Below, piece by piece: positions 50,807 through 59,068 of a DNA stretch of 64,000 nt (position 1 is the first letter of the stretch; the number at the start of each line of letters is the position of its first letter). Origin of the DNA: Peptococcus simiae. Lineage in GTDB: Bacteria > Bacillota > Peptococcia > Peptococcales > Peptococcaceae. Under the pieces are notes generated by a model. That model was not told where the DNA came from and did not search any database. It saw only the letters and a program-made list of their open reading frames with translations. Position numbers and translations under genes: made by a program. The stretch spans positions 124,001 through 188,000 of the forward strand of contig NZ_JBJUVG010000001.1 in NCBI RefSeq assembly GCF_046097595.1, written 5' to 3'.

Positions 50807-51997
50807 ATGGCAAAAGAAAAATTTGAACGTACAAAACCGCACGTTAACATTGGTACCATCGGTCACGTTGACCATGGTAAAACCACCACCACTGCAGCCA
50901 TCACCGCAGTCCTGGCTCAAGAAGGTAAAGCCAAAGCCAACAAATTCGACGAAATCGACAAAGCCCCGGAAGAACGTGAACGTGGTATTACCATCAACAC
51001 CTCCCACGTAGAATACGAAACCGACGCTCGTCACTACGCCCACGTTGACTGCCCGGGCCACGCCGACTATGTTAAAAACATGATCACCGGCGCAGCCCAA
51101 ATGGACGGCGCCATCCTGGTTGTATCCGCAGCCGACGGCCCCATGCCGCAGACCCGTGAACACATCCTCCTGGCCCGCCAGGTAGGCGTTCCCTACATCG
51201 TCGTATTCATGAACAAATGCGACCTCGTAGACGACGAAGAACTGCTCGAACTCGTCGAAATGGAAATCCGCGAACTCTTAAGCGAATACGACTTCCCCGG
51301 CGACGACATCCCCGTCATTCGCGGCAGCGGCTACCAAGCCCTCCAAGACCCGAGCGGTCCCTGGGCAGAAAACATCAAAGAACTCATGCAAGCCGTAGAC
51401 GACTACATCCCGACCCCGGAACGTGACAAAGACAAACCCTTCCTCATGCCCGTCGAAGACGTTTTCTCCATCACCGGTCGTGGTACCGTAGCCACCGGTC
51501 GTGTAGAACGTGGTGAACTGAAAATCGGCGACGAATTAGAAATCGTCGGTATCACCGAAGAAACCAAGAAAACCGTCTGCACCGGCGTAGAAATGTTCCG
51601 TAAACAACTCGACTACGCAGAAGCCGGCGACAACATCGGCGCCCTTCTCCGTGGTATCGACAAAGACCAAATCGAACGTGGGCAAGTATTAGCCAAACCC
51701 GGCACCATCACCCCCCACACCAAATTCGAATGTGAAGTCTACGTCCTGACCAAAGAAGAAGGCGGCCGTCATAAGCCCTTCTTCGACGGCTACCGTCCCC
51801 AATTCTACTTCCGCACCACCGACGTCACCGGCGTCATCGAACTGCCCGAAGGCACCGAAATGGTCATGCCCGGCGACAACGTCAAAATGGCAGTGGAACT
51901 CATCAGCCCCATCGCCATGGAAGAAGGCCTCCGTTTCGCTATCCGCGAAGGTGGCCACACCGTAGGCGCCGGCGTTGTATCTAAAATCGACAAGTAA
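50807..51997 (+). CDS. tuf: Elongation factor Tu
   Basis: 396 residues. G1 GHVDHGKTT, the RERGITINTSHVEYET switch region, DCPGHADYVKNMITGAAQMDGAI and NKCDLVDD are exact EF-Tu signatures, and the last residues (TVGAGVVSKI) are as usual. It brings aminoacyl-tRNA to the ribosome. The gene stands alone with its own promoter and terminator, not behind fusA in a str operon, so a second copy elsewhere is possible. It uses the same favoured codons (CGT, GAA, AAA, AAC) as the dsr genes, which makes it the local reference for high-expression codon use. Confidence 0.98.
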   Translation: MAKEKFERTKPHVNIGTIGHVDHGKTTTTAAITAVLAQEGKAKANKFDEIDKAPEERERGITINTSHVEYETDARHYAHVDCPGHADYVKNMITGAAQMDGAILVVSAADGPMPQTREHILLARQVGVPYIVVFMNKCDLVDDEELLELVEMEIRELLSEYDFPGDDIPVIRGSGYQALQDPSGPWAENIKELMQAVDDYIPTPERDKDKPFLMPVEDVFSITGRGTVATGRVERGELKIGDELEIVGITEETKKTVCTGVEMFRKQLDYAEAGDNIGALLRGIDKDQIERGQVLAKPGTITPHTKFECEVYVLTKEEGGRHKPFFDGYRPQFYFRTTDVTGVIELPEGTEMVMPGDNVKMAVELISPIAMEEGLRFAIREGGHTVGAGVVSKIDK

Positions 51998-52006
51998 GTT
52001 CAACCC

Positions 52007-52039
52007 AAGAGAGCAAGGCCCCTGGCCCTGCTCTCTTTT
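52007..52039 (+). terminator. Terminator of tuf
   Basis: AAGAGAGCAAGGCC, CCT, GGCCCTGCTCTCTTTT; one mismatch. Confidence 0.85.
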
Positions 52040-52065
52040 CTTATCAGCCGGTCGCCCTCCGGGGG

Positions 52066-52098
52066 GCCGGCCCTTCTTTTTGCCTAAAGAAGGCCGGC
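52066..52098. repeat. Inverted repeat after tuf
   Basis: GCCGGCCCTTCTTT and AAAGAAGGCCGGC pair around TTGCCT with one bulge. No T-run follows, so a simple terminator is less likely; an RNA end or a second, weaker stop is possible. The rest of the 306-base gap holds the palindrome and promoter listed next. Confidence 0.5.
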
Positions 52099-52181
52099 TT
52101 AATATACCATGCCGCCCCGGTGCCGCCTCTCCACCAACCGCCTACCTGCCGGCGCCCTCAGCAAGATAAAGGCCCTTAACA

Positions 52182-52199
52182 TTAGCATATGCTAATGCA
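52182..52199. promoter_or_regulatory. 18-bp perfect palindrome, candidate operator
   Basis: CATTAGCATATGCTAATG is a perfect dyad, 36 bases upstream of the -35 of the S-layer-type gene. It has the size of a dimeric regulator site; the regulator is unknown. Confidence 0.5.
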
Positions 52200-52234
52200 T
52201 TTATAAAATTTATTTCTGATGGTTTGCAAAAAAA

Positions 52235-52263
52235 ATGACATCCCTTAACCGCTCGAGTACACT
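52235..52263 (+). promoter_or_regulatory. Promoter of the S-layer-type gene
   Basis: ATGACA (52235-52240), 17 bases, TACACT (52258-52263). Confidence 0.55.
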
Positions 52264-52303
52264 TAAACCAGTATAGCGTTTAAATAAAAAAGGAGATGAA
52301 CCC

Positions 52304-55300
52304 ATGAAGAAATCCAGTCAATCCCATGACGCTTTTCTCAATTGCAAACTCAAGCCCAAAAAGGCTACAGAACGCGCTTGTGCTGCAGTCCTGGCCCTGG
52401 CCCTGGTTTGCTCCACCGTGCCCGCCCCGGTCTTTGCAGATCAAGTCCCTCCCTCGGTCGATAACCCGGCAGATCCCCAGCAAAAGCTGGCTGAGAAATA
52501 CGCAGCTATTGAGCTGAATACAAAAGTCGCTGTTAAAAATGCGGAACATATTGCTCGATATGAAATCCAGGGTCAATACGATATTCAGAAAAAGATTCAA
52601 GCAGCCCTCAATGCACAACTCAAGGATCAAGAAGGTTCTGATGTTGTCACTAGAGTCGTTTTAAATGGACAACACCAGCAATTTGAGCTTACTTTTAAGG
52701 ATTCTAGCACGATAAAAATTGATCTTGCTAAATTGGTAACTTCTGATCCTGAAATGCCCATCATTAACTTTATCGGTAATGTTGTTGGCGGATACATTAT
52801 CCCTAAAGGCGAAGCTTTAACGGTTGTCCCTGAAGAAAAACAAAAACAAGATTGGGTTTACACTATCTTCCGTGGTGATAAAAACATCGGTTTATCTGCT
52901 AATGTTGAAAAATCAGAAGTGCGTTTTTCACCAAAACAATCTGCGTTCACAGGTGAGGAAGATAAGATTGTTAGGATGGAAAGTTTCACCTTAACTGAAG
53001 ATGATGACCAGGGGAATCCGTACTTATACGTAACCGGCTTGCCTGATCAATTAAAGCCTAATGCAGCAGGAATTGTAGAAGATCAGGGCTCCGGAAACTA
53101 TAAATTAAAAATTTTAGGGCGCGAAAGCAATAATAAAAGCACAAGTAACCCTACAAGATGTGTCTATAAATTTACAGCTAACTTCCCGGAACAAGGTCCT
53201 CATGGCTACTTTAAAATCCCCTTGGAAGTCAAAACCGCAGCAGGTGTGGATCAGAGACACCAAAATGTAAAAGGGCAATTCTGGCTTCACGTTGTGCCTC
53301 AAAAAGAAAAATATTCGGTTGTTGATAATCAGATCATTGAAGTGGATAGCTTTGAAGACGTGAATGAAGAAGTTATTAAAAAGCTTCTTAAATTCAATGC
53401 CGCCAAATCTGATAAATGGAAACTGTCAGACAGAAAAGCCCCTGACCGTTTGGATAAAGGCAAGACCATTGCCGGCACAAAAGGTAATGAAAGGTGGGGT
53501 ACTTTAAAGGATGCTCAACTGAAACTGGATACGAAGAACCTAACTGGTGTACCTGAATCAGGTAAAGAATATAAAGTCCCGGTGACCGTTATTTACTCTG
53601 ATGACCAGTATGGTGCCAATGGTGAAAATGTTACAGGTGGCGAGCAATCCAGAGCAGTTGCAATTATTAAGGTAAAAGTTAAAGTACAATCCGAAAATAA
53701 CGAACCCGAGTATGCAGAAGCAGCAGTAACATACGACAAAGATACGGTGAGTACGCCACAGAATTACCGTAAAAATAAAGAAAATAAGTATCTTAAAGCA
53801 GACGGCAAGGAAACTAATAATAAAGAAGAAGCCAAGGCAAATTTACCGCAATCCAAAGATGGTCAAAAGAAAACCAAATTTACTTTTGGTAAAGGTCAGC
53901 CCACGGCTTCTTATGGAACAGCCATTAAAGCAGATCAGATTACCGTGGATTCTGACACCGGTGCAGTGACCCTACCGCAAGCTATTGCAAAAACTCTCCA
54001 ACCCGGTGAAGTCGTCACTATTCCGGTTGAAGTTACTTATCCGGATGGAAGTAGTGAGACGGTTAAGGCAACCTTTAAGGCACCGGACCTGCAAAAACCT
54101 GAAAAGACGGCAGTATCTGATAAAACAGCCCTAACTGGAGATGAACAAAAGCAAGTTAAAAAAGCGGTTAAAAAAGTTAATCCGGGCTTGAAGGATGATC
54201 AAATTACCGTGGATGAGACCGGTAAAGTCACTGTCATCATTGGCAACGAATCCAAAGAAATTCCGGCATCAGAAACCGTTGAACAAATAGATCATCTTAC
54301 AGTTCCGGAAAAAACCCTCGTTCAGAATAAGGACAAATTAACTCCGGAGGAAATAAAAAAAGTTGAAGCAGCAGTGAGGAAGGCTAATAAGAAATTAACC
54401 GATCAAGATAAAATCGCTGTAGATGAAAAAGGTAATGTTACCATCAACATAGGCGGTAAAGAAGAAAAGCTAACACCGGATCAAACTATTCAAGAAGATC
54501 CTGTGCTAAAGCTTAACGCACCGAAGAAGACGCCGGTCAAAGATTTGACGAACTTAGACGAAAAAGAAAAAGAAGCCGTCGAGAAAGCAGTCAAAGAAGC
54601 TAACCCGAACCTGGGGGACAAGATCACTATTGATGTTGACAAGACTGGTAAAGTTACCGTCAAAAGAGGTAATCAAAAGGGTGAACTAGAACCGAATCAA
54701 ACCGTTGAAAAAGTCGCCCTTGCTAATGTAAAGTATGTTGACAAAATATCTTACAGTACCAATAAACCAGTAGCCATCCCCGAAAAATTCCGGGCCGATG
54801 CGGATGCCAACAAATATCCTGTAATCATTACCGGTAAAAATGGCGAAACAATTAACTTAGACGCACTGGCTTACGGCAATAATGGCGAAAAAGCCCCCAA
54901 ATTCATCGGCTACAAGTACTCAAACCCCGGCATGATTGGGCAACCCGGTAAATACGGCTATGATGCAAGTAAAGCCGGTACCATTTATGCCGTCTACGAC
55001 AAACAAGACGAAATCTACACCGGCGACGAAAAGAACGCCCCTGAAGGCTATGTCAAATTAACCTTTAAAGACGCTGTGGGTGCCAAACTGGATAATACAG
55101 ATGAAAATAAAGTCATCTACGTCAACCCCAAAGCCGGCGTTAAATTTAGCGATGACGGCAGTAAGCTTATCGGCAAAAATGCCGCTGGTGAAAAACAAGA
55201 AGTAGCCGTACCTGCTGTTGTAGCGGACACAGGTTACACCGTTAAATACGCTAAACCCAGTGACAATCAAACGACAACCTGGCCCTATGACAACTACGAC

Positions 55301-57727
55301 AAGACGAGCAGTGAAATTACAGGAGCTGTAGACTTTACTGCTCAAGTAGAAGTTCAAAAAGAAAAACTACCTGCCCCGACCGTCACCCCGGATGATAAAG
55401 GTGCCGTCACCGTCACTCCGCCGGCCAAAGCTGACAAAGCAACCACGATTGAAATCACCTACACACCTGAAGGCGACAACGCTCAACCGAAGACCGTCAC
55501 CGTAACCAAGGACGATCAAGGAAAATGGAAACTGCCTGAAAACGAAACCGATTTAACCATCGATCCGGAAACAGGCGTTGTCACCATTCCGGCAGACAAA
55601 GTCAAAGACAAGAGCGACGTCAAAGCCCAAACCAAAGGCGACGAAGCAACCACCGAACCGTCTGACGAAGCCACCGGCAAAGCTGGCGACAACCCGATTG
55701 TCAAAGAAAAACTAGATGCCCCGATCGTCACCCCGGATGATAAAGGTGCCGTCACCGTCACTCCGCCGGCCAAAGCCGACAAAGCGAAGACAATCGACAT
55801 CACCTACACGCCTGAAGGTGAAAATGCCCAACCGAAGACCGTCACCGTAACCAAGGACGATCAAGGAAAATGGAAACTGCCTGAAAACGAAACCGATTTA
55901 ACCATCGATCCGGAAACAGGCGTTGTCACCATTCCGGCAGACAAAGTCAAAGACAAGAGCGACGTCAAAGCCCAAACTAAAGGCGACGAAGCAACCACCG
56001 AACCGTCTGACGAAGCCACCGGCAAAGCTGGCGACAACCCGATTGTCAAAGAAAAACTAGATGCCCCGATCGTCACCCCGGATGATAAAGGTGCCGTCAC
56101 CGTCACTCCGCCGGCCAAAGCCGACAAAGCGAAGACAATCGACATCACCTACACGCCTGAAGGTGAAAATGCCCAACCGAAGACCGTCACCCTGACCAAG
56201 GACGATCAAGGAAAATGGAAACTGCCTGAAAACGAAACCGATTTAACCATCGATCCGGAAACAGGCGTTGTCACCATTCCGGCCGACAAAGTTAAAGACA
56301 AGAGTGACGTCAAAGCCCAAACCAAAGGCGACGAAGCAACCACCGAACCGTCTGACGAATCCACCGGCAAAGCTGGCGACAACCCGGTCGTTGCAAAACC
56401 CGCAGCTCCTACCATCGACCCCATCAAAGCAGGCGATAAGGTTATTAAGGTGAAAACGCCGACCGATGGCGACACCGTGATTATCCTGATCCCGAATCCG
56501 CAAGATGCAGACCATCCGACTCAAATCGTTGCTAAGAAGGGCGACGATGGCGTCTGGAAAGTTGGCGACAGCCCGGTTGAAAAAGCCGGTGTCCTGGAAC
56601 TTCCGCTTCCGGAAACCGTTGACCTGCAAAAAGACATGCAGATCAATGGCCAAGTCCAGGATTCCGCTAAGGGACCCAAGGCTGTTTCTGATACGATTGT
56701 CGTGACGGTTCAAGAGAAGGACCAAGAACCTGAACAAAATATTAATGTTCCGGACAAAACCATTGTTGCTGATCCTTCTCACTTAACCGATAAAGAAAAA
56801 GAAGAGATTGCCAATAAGGTTAAAGAAAAGAACCCCAACCTGCCTGCAGATAGCAAGATTATCGTAGGCGATGACGGTACAGTTACTATCAAAGACAAAG
56901 ATGACCAGGTTATCGGCACCATCCCCGGGGATAAAGTCGTTGGCAAGAAGTCTTCCACGTCTAGCGGTGGCGGTGGCGGAGTTGTCATCACGCCGTCTAA
57001 GCCGGATGTGAAACCGGACGTTAAGCCGAACGATAAACCCGGGGTGAAGCCCGGTGAAGGTGACCTGAACAATACGGACCACTACCAATACCTGATTGGT
57101 TACCCGGATGGGACCTTCGGCCCCAACCGCGGCATGACCCGGGCAGAAGTGGCGACCATGTTCACCCGTCTCTTAAAAGACCGTCCCGTTAAGGGCCAAA
57201 GCTATGCCAGCAACTTTAGCGATGTCCATGCCGGTGACTGGTATGCCAATACCGTTGGCTATGCCGTCCAAAAGGGCATTGTATCCGGTTATCCGGATGG
57301 GACCTTCCAACCGAATAAACCCATCACCCGGGCAGAGTTTGCCGCTATTGCCGCCCGCTTTGCCCAACTGACCGCTGAAGACGAAGTTGACTTTACAGAC
57401 CTTTCCCAAGGCCACTGGGCCTATAAGGCCATCCGTCTGGCAGCAAGTAAGGGTTGGGTATCCGGTTACCCGAACAATACCTTTGCCCCGGAAAAAGCCA
57501 TCAGCCGGGCCGAAGTAACCTCCATCACCAACCGGATGCTGAACCGGTATGCAGACCTCTACTGGATTGATGCCCATATGAATAAGGTCATCCACTTCAG
57601 TGATGTGGCCCGCCAGGATTGGTTCTTCGAGCCGGTCATGGAAGCCACCATGGGTCATGACTTTACCCGTGATGCAGATGGTAAAACCGAACACTGGACC
57701 GACTTAAACGATAAAACCTTTATCTAA
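52304..57727 (+). CDS. Giant secreted repeat protein with three S-layer homology domains
   Basis: 1,807 residues. The signal peptide has a long basic start and a core near 26-40, with probable cleavage after VFA at residue 45. A unique part runs to about residue 590. Three units of about 70 residues follow (roughly 595-805), each with x-P-x-K-T and a G-K/N-V-T-V strand; a fourth copy lies at about 1482-1550. Between them are three near-identical 115-residue Ig-like repeats (residues 1020-1365) plus a divergent fourth. A Ser/Gly hinge (STSSGGGGG) leads to three SLH domains (about 1590-1760; GYPDGTFGPNRGMTRAE, GYPDGTFQPNKPITRAE, GYPNNTFAPEKAISRAE), which bind wall polysaccharide. It is probably a surface adhesin or S-layer protein. 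AAAGGAGATG precedes the start. Confidence 0.9.
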   Translation: MKKSSQSHDAFLNCKLKPKKATERACAAVLALALVCSTVPAPVFADQVPPSVDNPADPQQKLAEKYAAIELNTKVAVKNAEHIARYEIQGQYDIQKKIQAALNAQLKDQEGSDVVTRVVLNGQHQQFELTFKDSSTIKIDLAKLVTSDPEMPIINFIGNVVGGYIIPKGEALTVVPEEKQKQDWVYTIFRGDKNIGLSANVEKSEVRFSPKQSAFTGEEDKIVRMESFTLTEDDDQGNPYLYVTGLPDQLKPNAAGIVEDQGSGNYKLKILGRESNNKSTSNPTRCVYKFTANFPEQGPHGYFKIPLEVKTAAGVDQRHQNVKGQFWLHVVPQKEKYSVVDNQIIEVDSFEDVNEEVIKKLLKFNAAKSDKWKLSDRKAPDRLDKGKTIAGTKGNERWGTLKDAQLKLDTKNLTGVPESGKEYKVPVTVIYSDDQYGANGENVTGGEQSRAVAIIKVKVKVQSENNEPEYAEAAVTYDKDTVSTPQNYRKNKENKYLKADGKETNNKEEAKANLPQSKDGQKKTKFTFGKGQPTASYGTAIKADQITVDSDTGAVTLPQAIAKTLQPGEVVTIPVEVTYPDGSSETVKATFKAPDLQKPEKTAVSDKTALTGDEQKQVKKAVKKVNPGLKDDQITVDETGKVTVIIGNESKEIPASETVEQIDHLTVPEKTLVQNKDKLTPEEIKKVEAAVRKANKKLTDQDKIAVDEKGNVTINIGGKEEKLTPDQTIQEDPVLKLNAPKKTPVKDLTNLDEKEKEAVEKAVKEANPNLGDKITIDVDKTGKVTVKRGNQKGELEPNQTVEKVALANVKYVDKISYSTNKPVAIPEKFRADADANKYPVIITGKNGETINLDALAYGNNGEKAPKFIGYKYSNPGMIGQPGKYGYDASKAGTIYAVYDKQDEIYTGDEKNAPEGYVKLTFKDAVGAKLDNTDENKVIYVNPKAGVKFSDDGSKLIGKNAAGEKQEVAVPAVVADTGYTVKYAKPSDNQTTTWPYDNYDKTSSEITGAVDFTAQVEVQKEKLPAPTVTPDDKGAVTVTPPAKADKATTIEITYTPEGDNAQPKTVTVTKDDQGKWKLPENETDLTIDPETGVVTIPADKVKDKSDVKAQTKGDEATTEPSDEATGKAGDNPIVKEKLDAPIVTPDDKGAVTVTPPAKADKAKTIDITYTPEGENAQPKTVTVTKDDQGKWKLPENETDLTIDPETGVVTIPADKVKDKSDVKAQTKGDEATTEPSDEATGKAGDNPIVKEKLDAPIVTPDDKGAVTVTPPAKADKAKTIDITYTPEGENAQPKTVTLTKDDQGKWKLPENETDLTIDPETGVVTIPADKVKDKSDVKAQTKGDEATTEPSDESTGKAGDNPVVAKPAAPTIDPIKAGDKVIKVKTPTDGDTVIILIPNPQDADHPTQIVAKKGDDGVWKVGDSPVEKAGVLELPLPETVDLQKDMQINGQVQDSAKGPKAVSDTIVVTVQEKDQEPEQNINVPDKTIVADPSHLTDKEKEEIANKVKEKNPNLPADSKIIVGDDGTVTIKDKDDQVIGTIPGDKVVGKKSSTSSGGGGGVVITPSKPDVKPDVKPNDKPGVKPGEGDLNNTDHYQYLIGYPDGTFGPNRGMTRAEVATMFTRLLKDRPVKGQSYASNFSDVHAGDWYANTVGYAVQKGIVSGYPDGTFQPNKPITRAEFAAIAARFAQLTAEDEVDFTDLSQGHWAYKAIRLAASKGWVSGYPNNTFAPEKAISRAEVTSITNRMLNRYADLYWIDAHMNKVIHFSDVARQDWFFEPVMEATMGHDFTRDADGKTEHWTDLNDKTFI
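55361..56395 (+). repeat. Three tandem 345-bp repeats inside the S-layer-type gene
   Basis: Units begin with GAAAAACTA at 55361, 55706 and 56051, a period of exactly 345 bases (115 codons), and are almost identical. The fronts of copies 2 and 3 and the backs of copies 1 and 2 are the closest. Changes such as GTA to CTG and GCC to TCC mark copy 3. This suggests recent duplication, with copy number likely to vary. Confidence 0.93.
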
Positions 57728-57749
57728 GCCTGTTCCGGCCTAATCAAGC

Positions 57750-57798
57750 CACACATGGAAAGAACCGCTCCTTTTTAGGGGCGGTTCTTTTTGTGTGG
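57750..57798 (+). terminator. Terminator of the S-layer-type gene
   Basis: AAGAACCGCTCC, TTTTTAG, GGGCGGTTCTTTTT, with outer CACACA/TGTGTG arms lengthening the stem. Confidence 0.88.
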
Positions 57799-57860
57799 GC
57801 CGGAAGCAGATGATAGCCATTCATTTTGAGTCATTCTTCTTTCAAAAGGAGGTCTATAAT

Positions 57861-57894
57861 AAAAAGGCATCTACCGGGTTGGTAGATGCCTTTT
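57861..57894. terminator. Terminator downstream of the minus-strand regulator region
   Basis: AAAAAGGCATCTACC, GGGTT, GGTAGATGCCTTTTA. On the minus strand the stem is followed by TTTTTATT, so it mainly serves the gene remnant and regulator to its right. Confidence 0.75.
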
Positions 57895-57902
57895 ACTCCG
57901 AA

Positions 57903-58103
57903 CTAGTGATGTTTAATCGTATAATACTGCTTGGGATCTCGCCCTGAGTTTCCATGCCAGCTTAACACCTGTTTATCTACCAGCCTTCTTAACAATTTAC
58001 GAGCAGTGGCGTCACTCATATCAATGGTTTCTGCAGCTATTTTCACTGTAATGCGTCCATGACCATATAAATAAGCTAGAATTTTTCGCTCGTCGGGCTG
58101 CGG
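57903..58103 (-). pseudogene. Remnant of a winged-helix protein, C-terminal end only
   Basis: A 66-codon open stretch with no start codon or ribosome site, limited upstream by an in-frame TAG. It encodes a winged-helix end: RKILAYLYGHGRITVKIAAE, then MSDATARKLLRRLVDKQ and a final KQYYTIKHH before a stop. This looks like the tail of a longer DNA-binding protein, perhaps of the AlbA_2/ATP-binding regulator group. Its A+T content is higher than that of its neighbours. I read it as a decayed, acquired gene. Confidence 0.55.
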
Positions 58104-58133
58104 CTATTCTCTTGGCTGCCGCCGGGCTTGGGG

Positions 58134-58775
58134 TTACCGGCTTTCGCCGCGGACTTCTTTAATATAGTTGTAGATGCTGTAGCGGGAGACGCCGAGGGCC
58201 TCTGCGATGAGCCGGACGCTGTTTTGGATCTTTAGGATGCCTCGCTGGTCCAGGTTGCGGACGACATTCAGCCGGTCGACCTTTTTAAAGTCCTGGACGG
58301 GCTTATTGATGGCCTGGATACTGGCCTGGATAATCGGCACCAGGGCAGAGGGGGTGTTGATCCCCAGGATATCCATGTCTTCCTGGTCTGAAGAGGTTTG
58401 CAAAAAATTCATCAGGGTGTACTGGATGGATTCAATATGGCTGCAATCGTAATTAATACAGAAGGCGATGTTCCGGTCGCCTATTTTTTTTACGATTGTT
58501 GATGATTTCAGGGAGGGGCCATTTTTCTTGATTTGTTTTTTATAATTTAAATAGACATTTTCATCGGTGTTTTTCACCCGGGCTTCGGCCTCTTCAATCA
58601 GCGGAGACCCCACCTTTCGTCCGGTGACATGGCCGTTATATATGTATAGTACGGCCTTTTCCGGTGTATCCAAGTCTGATACACAGACTTCGCAGTCATT
58701 GTCGAAAGTTAGAGCAATCGCTTCGGCTATTTGGTTAATTAAGGCGAAGACGTCTTTTTCCGGCACAGTAGTCAT
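58134..58775 (-). CDS. YheO-type regulator (PAS-like domain plus helix-turn-helix)
   Basis: 213 residues. The first 120 residues match the YheO PAS-like sensor (IAEAIALTFDNDCEVCVSDL, then GPSLKSSTIVKKIGDRNIAFCINYD). The last 60 residues are a helix-turn-helix (RGILKIQNSVRLIAEALGVSRYSIYNYIKEVRG) as in the DauR/TfoX-linked group. The start follows GGAGGATGAAAG. It is divergent from iorAB across 293 bases that hold repeated TGTTGAA motifs, so it probably controls iorAB and itself. The ligand is unknown; an amino acid or oxoacid would fit. Confidence 0.85.
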   Translation of the reverse strand: MTTVPEKDVFALINQIAEAIALTFDNDCEVCVSDLDTPEKAVLYIYNGHVTGRKVGSPLIEEAEARVKNTDENVYLNYKKQIKKNGPSLKSSTIVKKIGDRNIAFCINYDCSHIESIQYTLMNFLQTSSDQEDMDILGINTPSALVPIIQASIQAINKPVQDFKKVDRLNVVRNLDQRGILKIQNSVRLIAEALGVSRYSIYNYIKEVRGESR

Positions 58776-58802
58776 CTTTCATCCTCCAATCCGCTTTCTT
58801 AA

Positions 58803-58988
58803 TTCAACAATAGTTAAAATTATTATAGCATGTCGTTGAAATTTAGACAAGGGAGGGAGACGGAATAGTGCAATATTTCCGACAAAGGTATTTGGCTTGG
58901 GCAGCGGCCAGGCGCCTGGCTGGGGGACTTTTCCTTCAACAACCTATAATTCTGTTGAAAAATAAAAATAAAATAAAAAAGTGTTGAA
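58803..58988. promoter_or_regulatory. Cluster of TTCAACA/TGTTGAA motifs between the regulator and iorAB
   Basis: TTCAACA at 58803-58809 and 58935-58941, TGTTGAA at 58953-58959 and 58982-58988, and a near copy CGTTGAA near 58834. The pair at 58935 and 58953 forms an inverted repeat; the last copy overlaps the iorA -35. These are candidate binding sites for the divergent regulator. Confidence 0.5.
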
Positions 58989-59011
58989 AAAAAGTTAAAG
59001 TGTGGTAGTAT
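58984..59011 (+). promoter_or_regulatory. Promoter of iorAB
   Basis: TTGAAA (58984-58989), 16 bases, TAGTAT (59006-59011). Confidence 0.7.
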
Positions 59012-59068
59012 AGAAGTAAGCAATGTGCCACTGTTATGGAAAAGTGATAGGAGAGGATGACATCCATT

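Noticed and set aside
55361..56395. CRISPR-like array
   Set aside because: The repeats are 345 bp, in frame, without spacers, and encode protein domains.
55516..56475. Three similar minus-strand ORFs of 89-95 residues in regular spacing
   Set aside because: They are only the reverse frame of the 345-bp repeats of the surface-protein gene and repeat because the DNA does.
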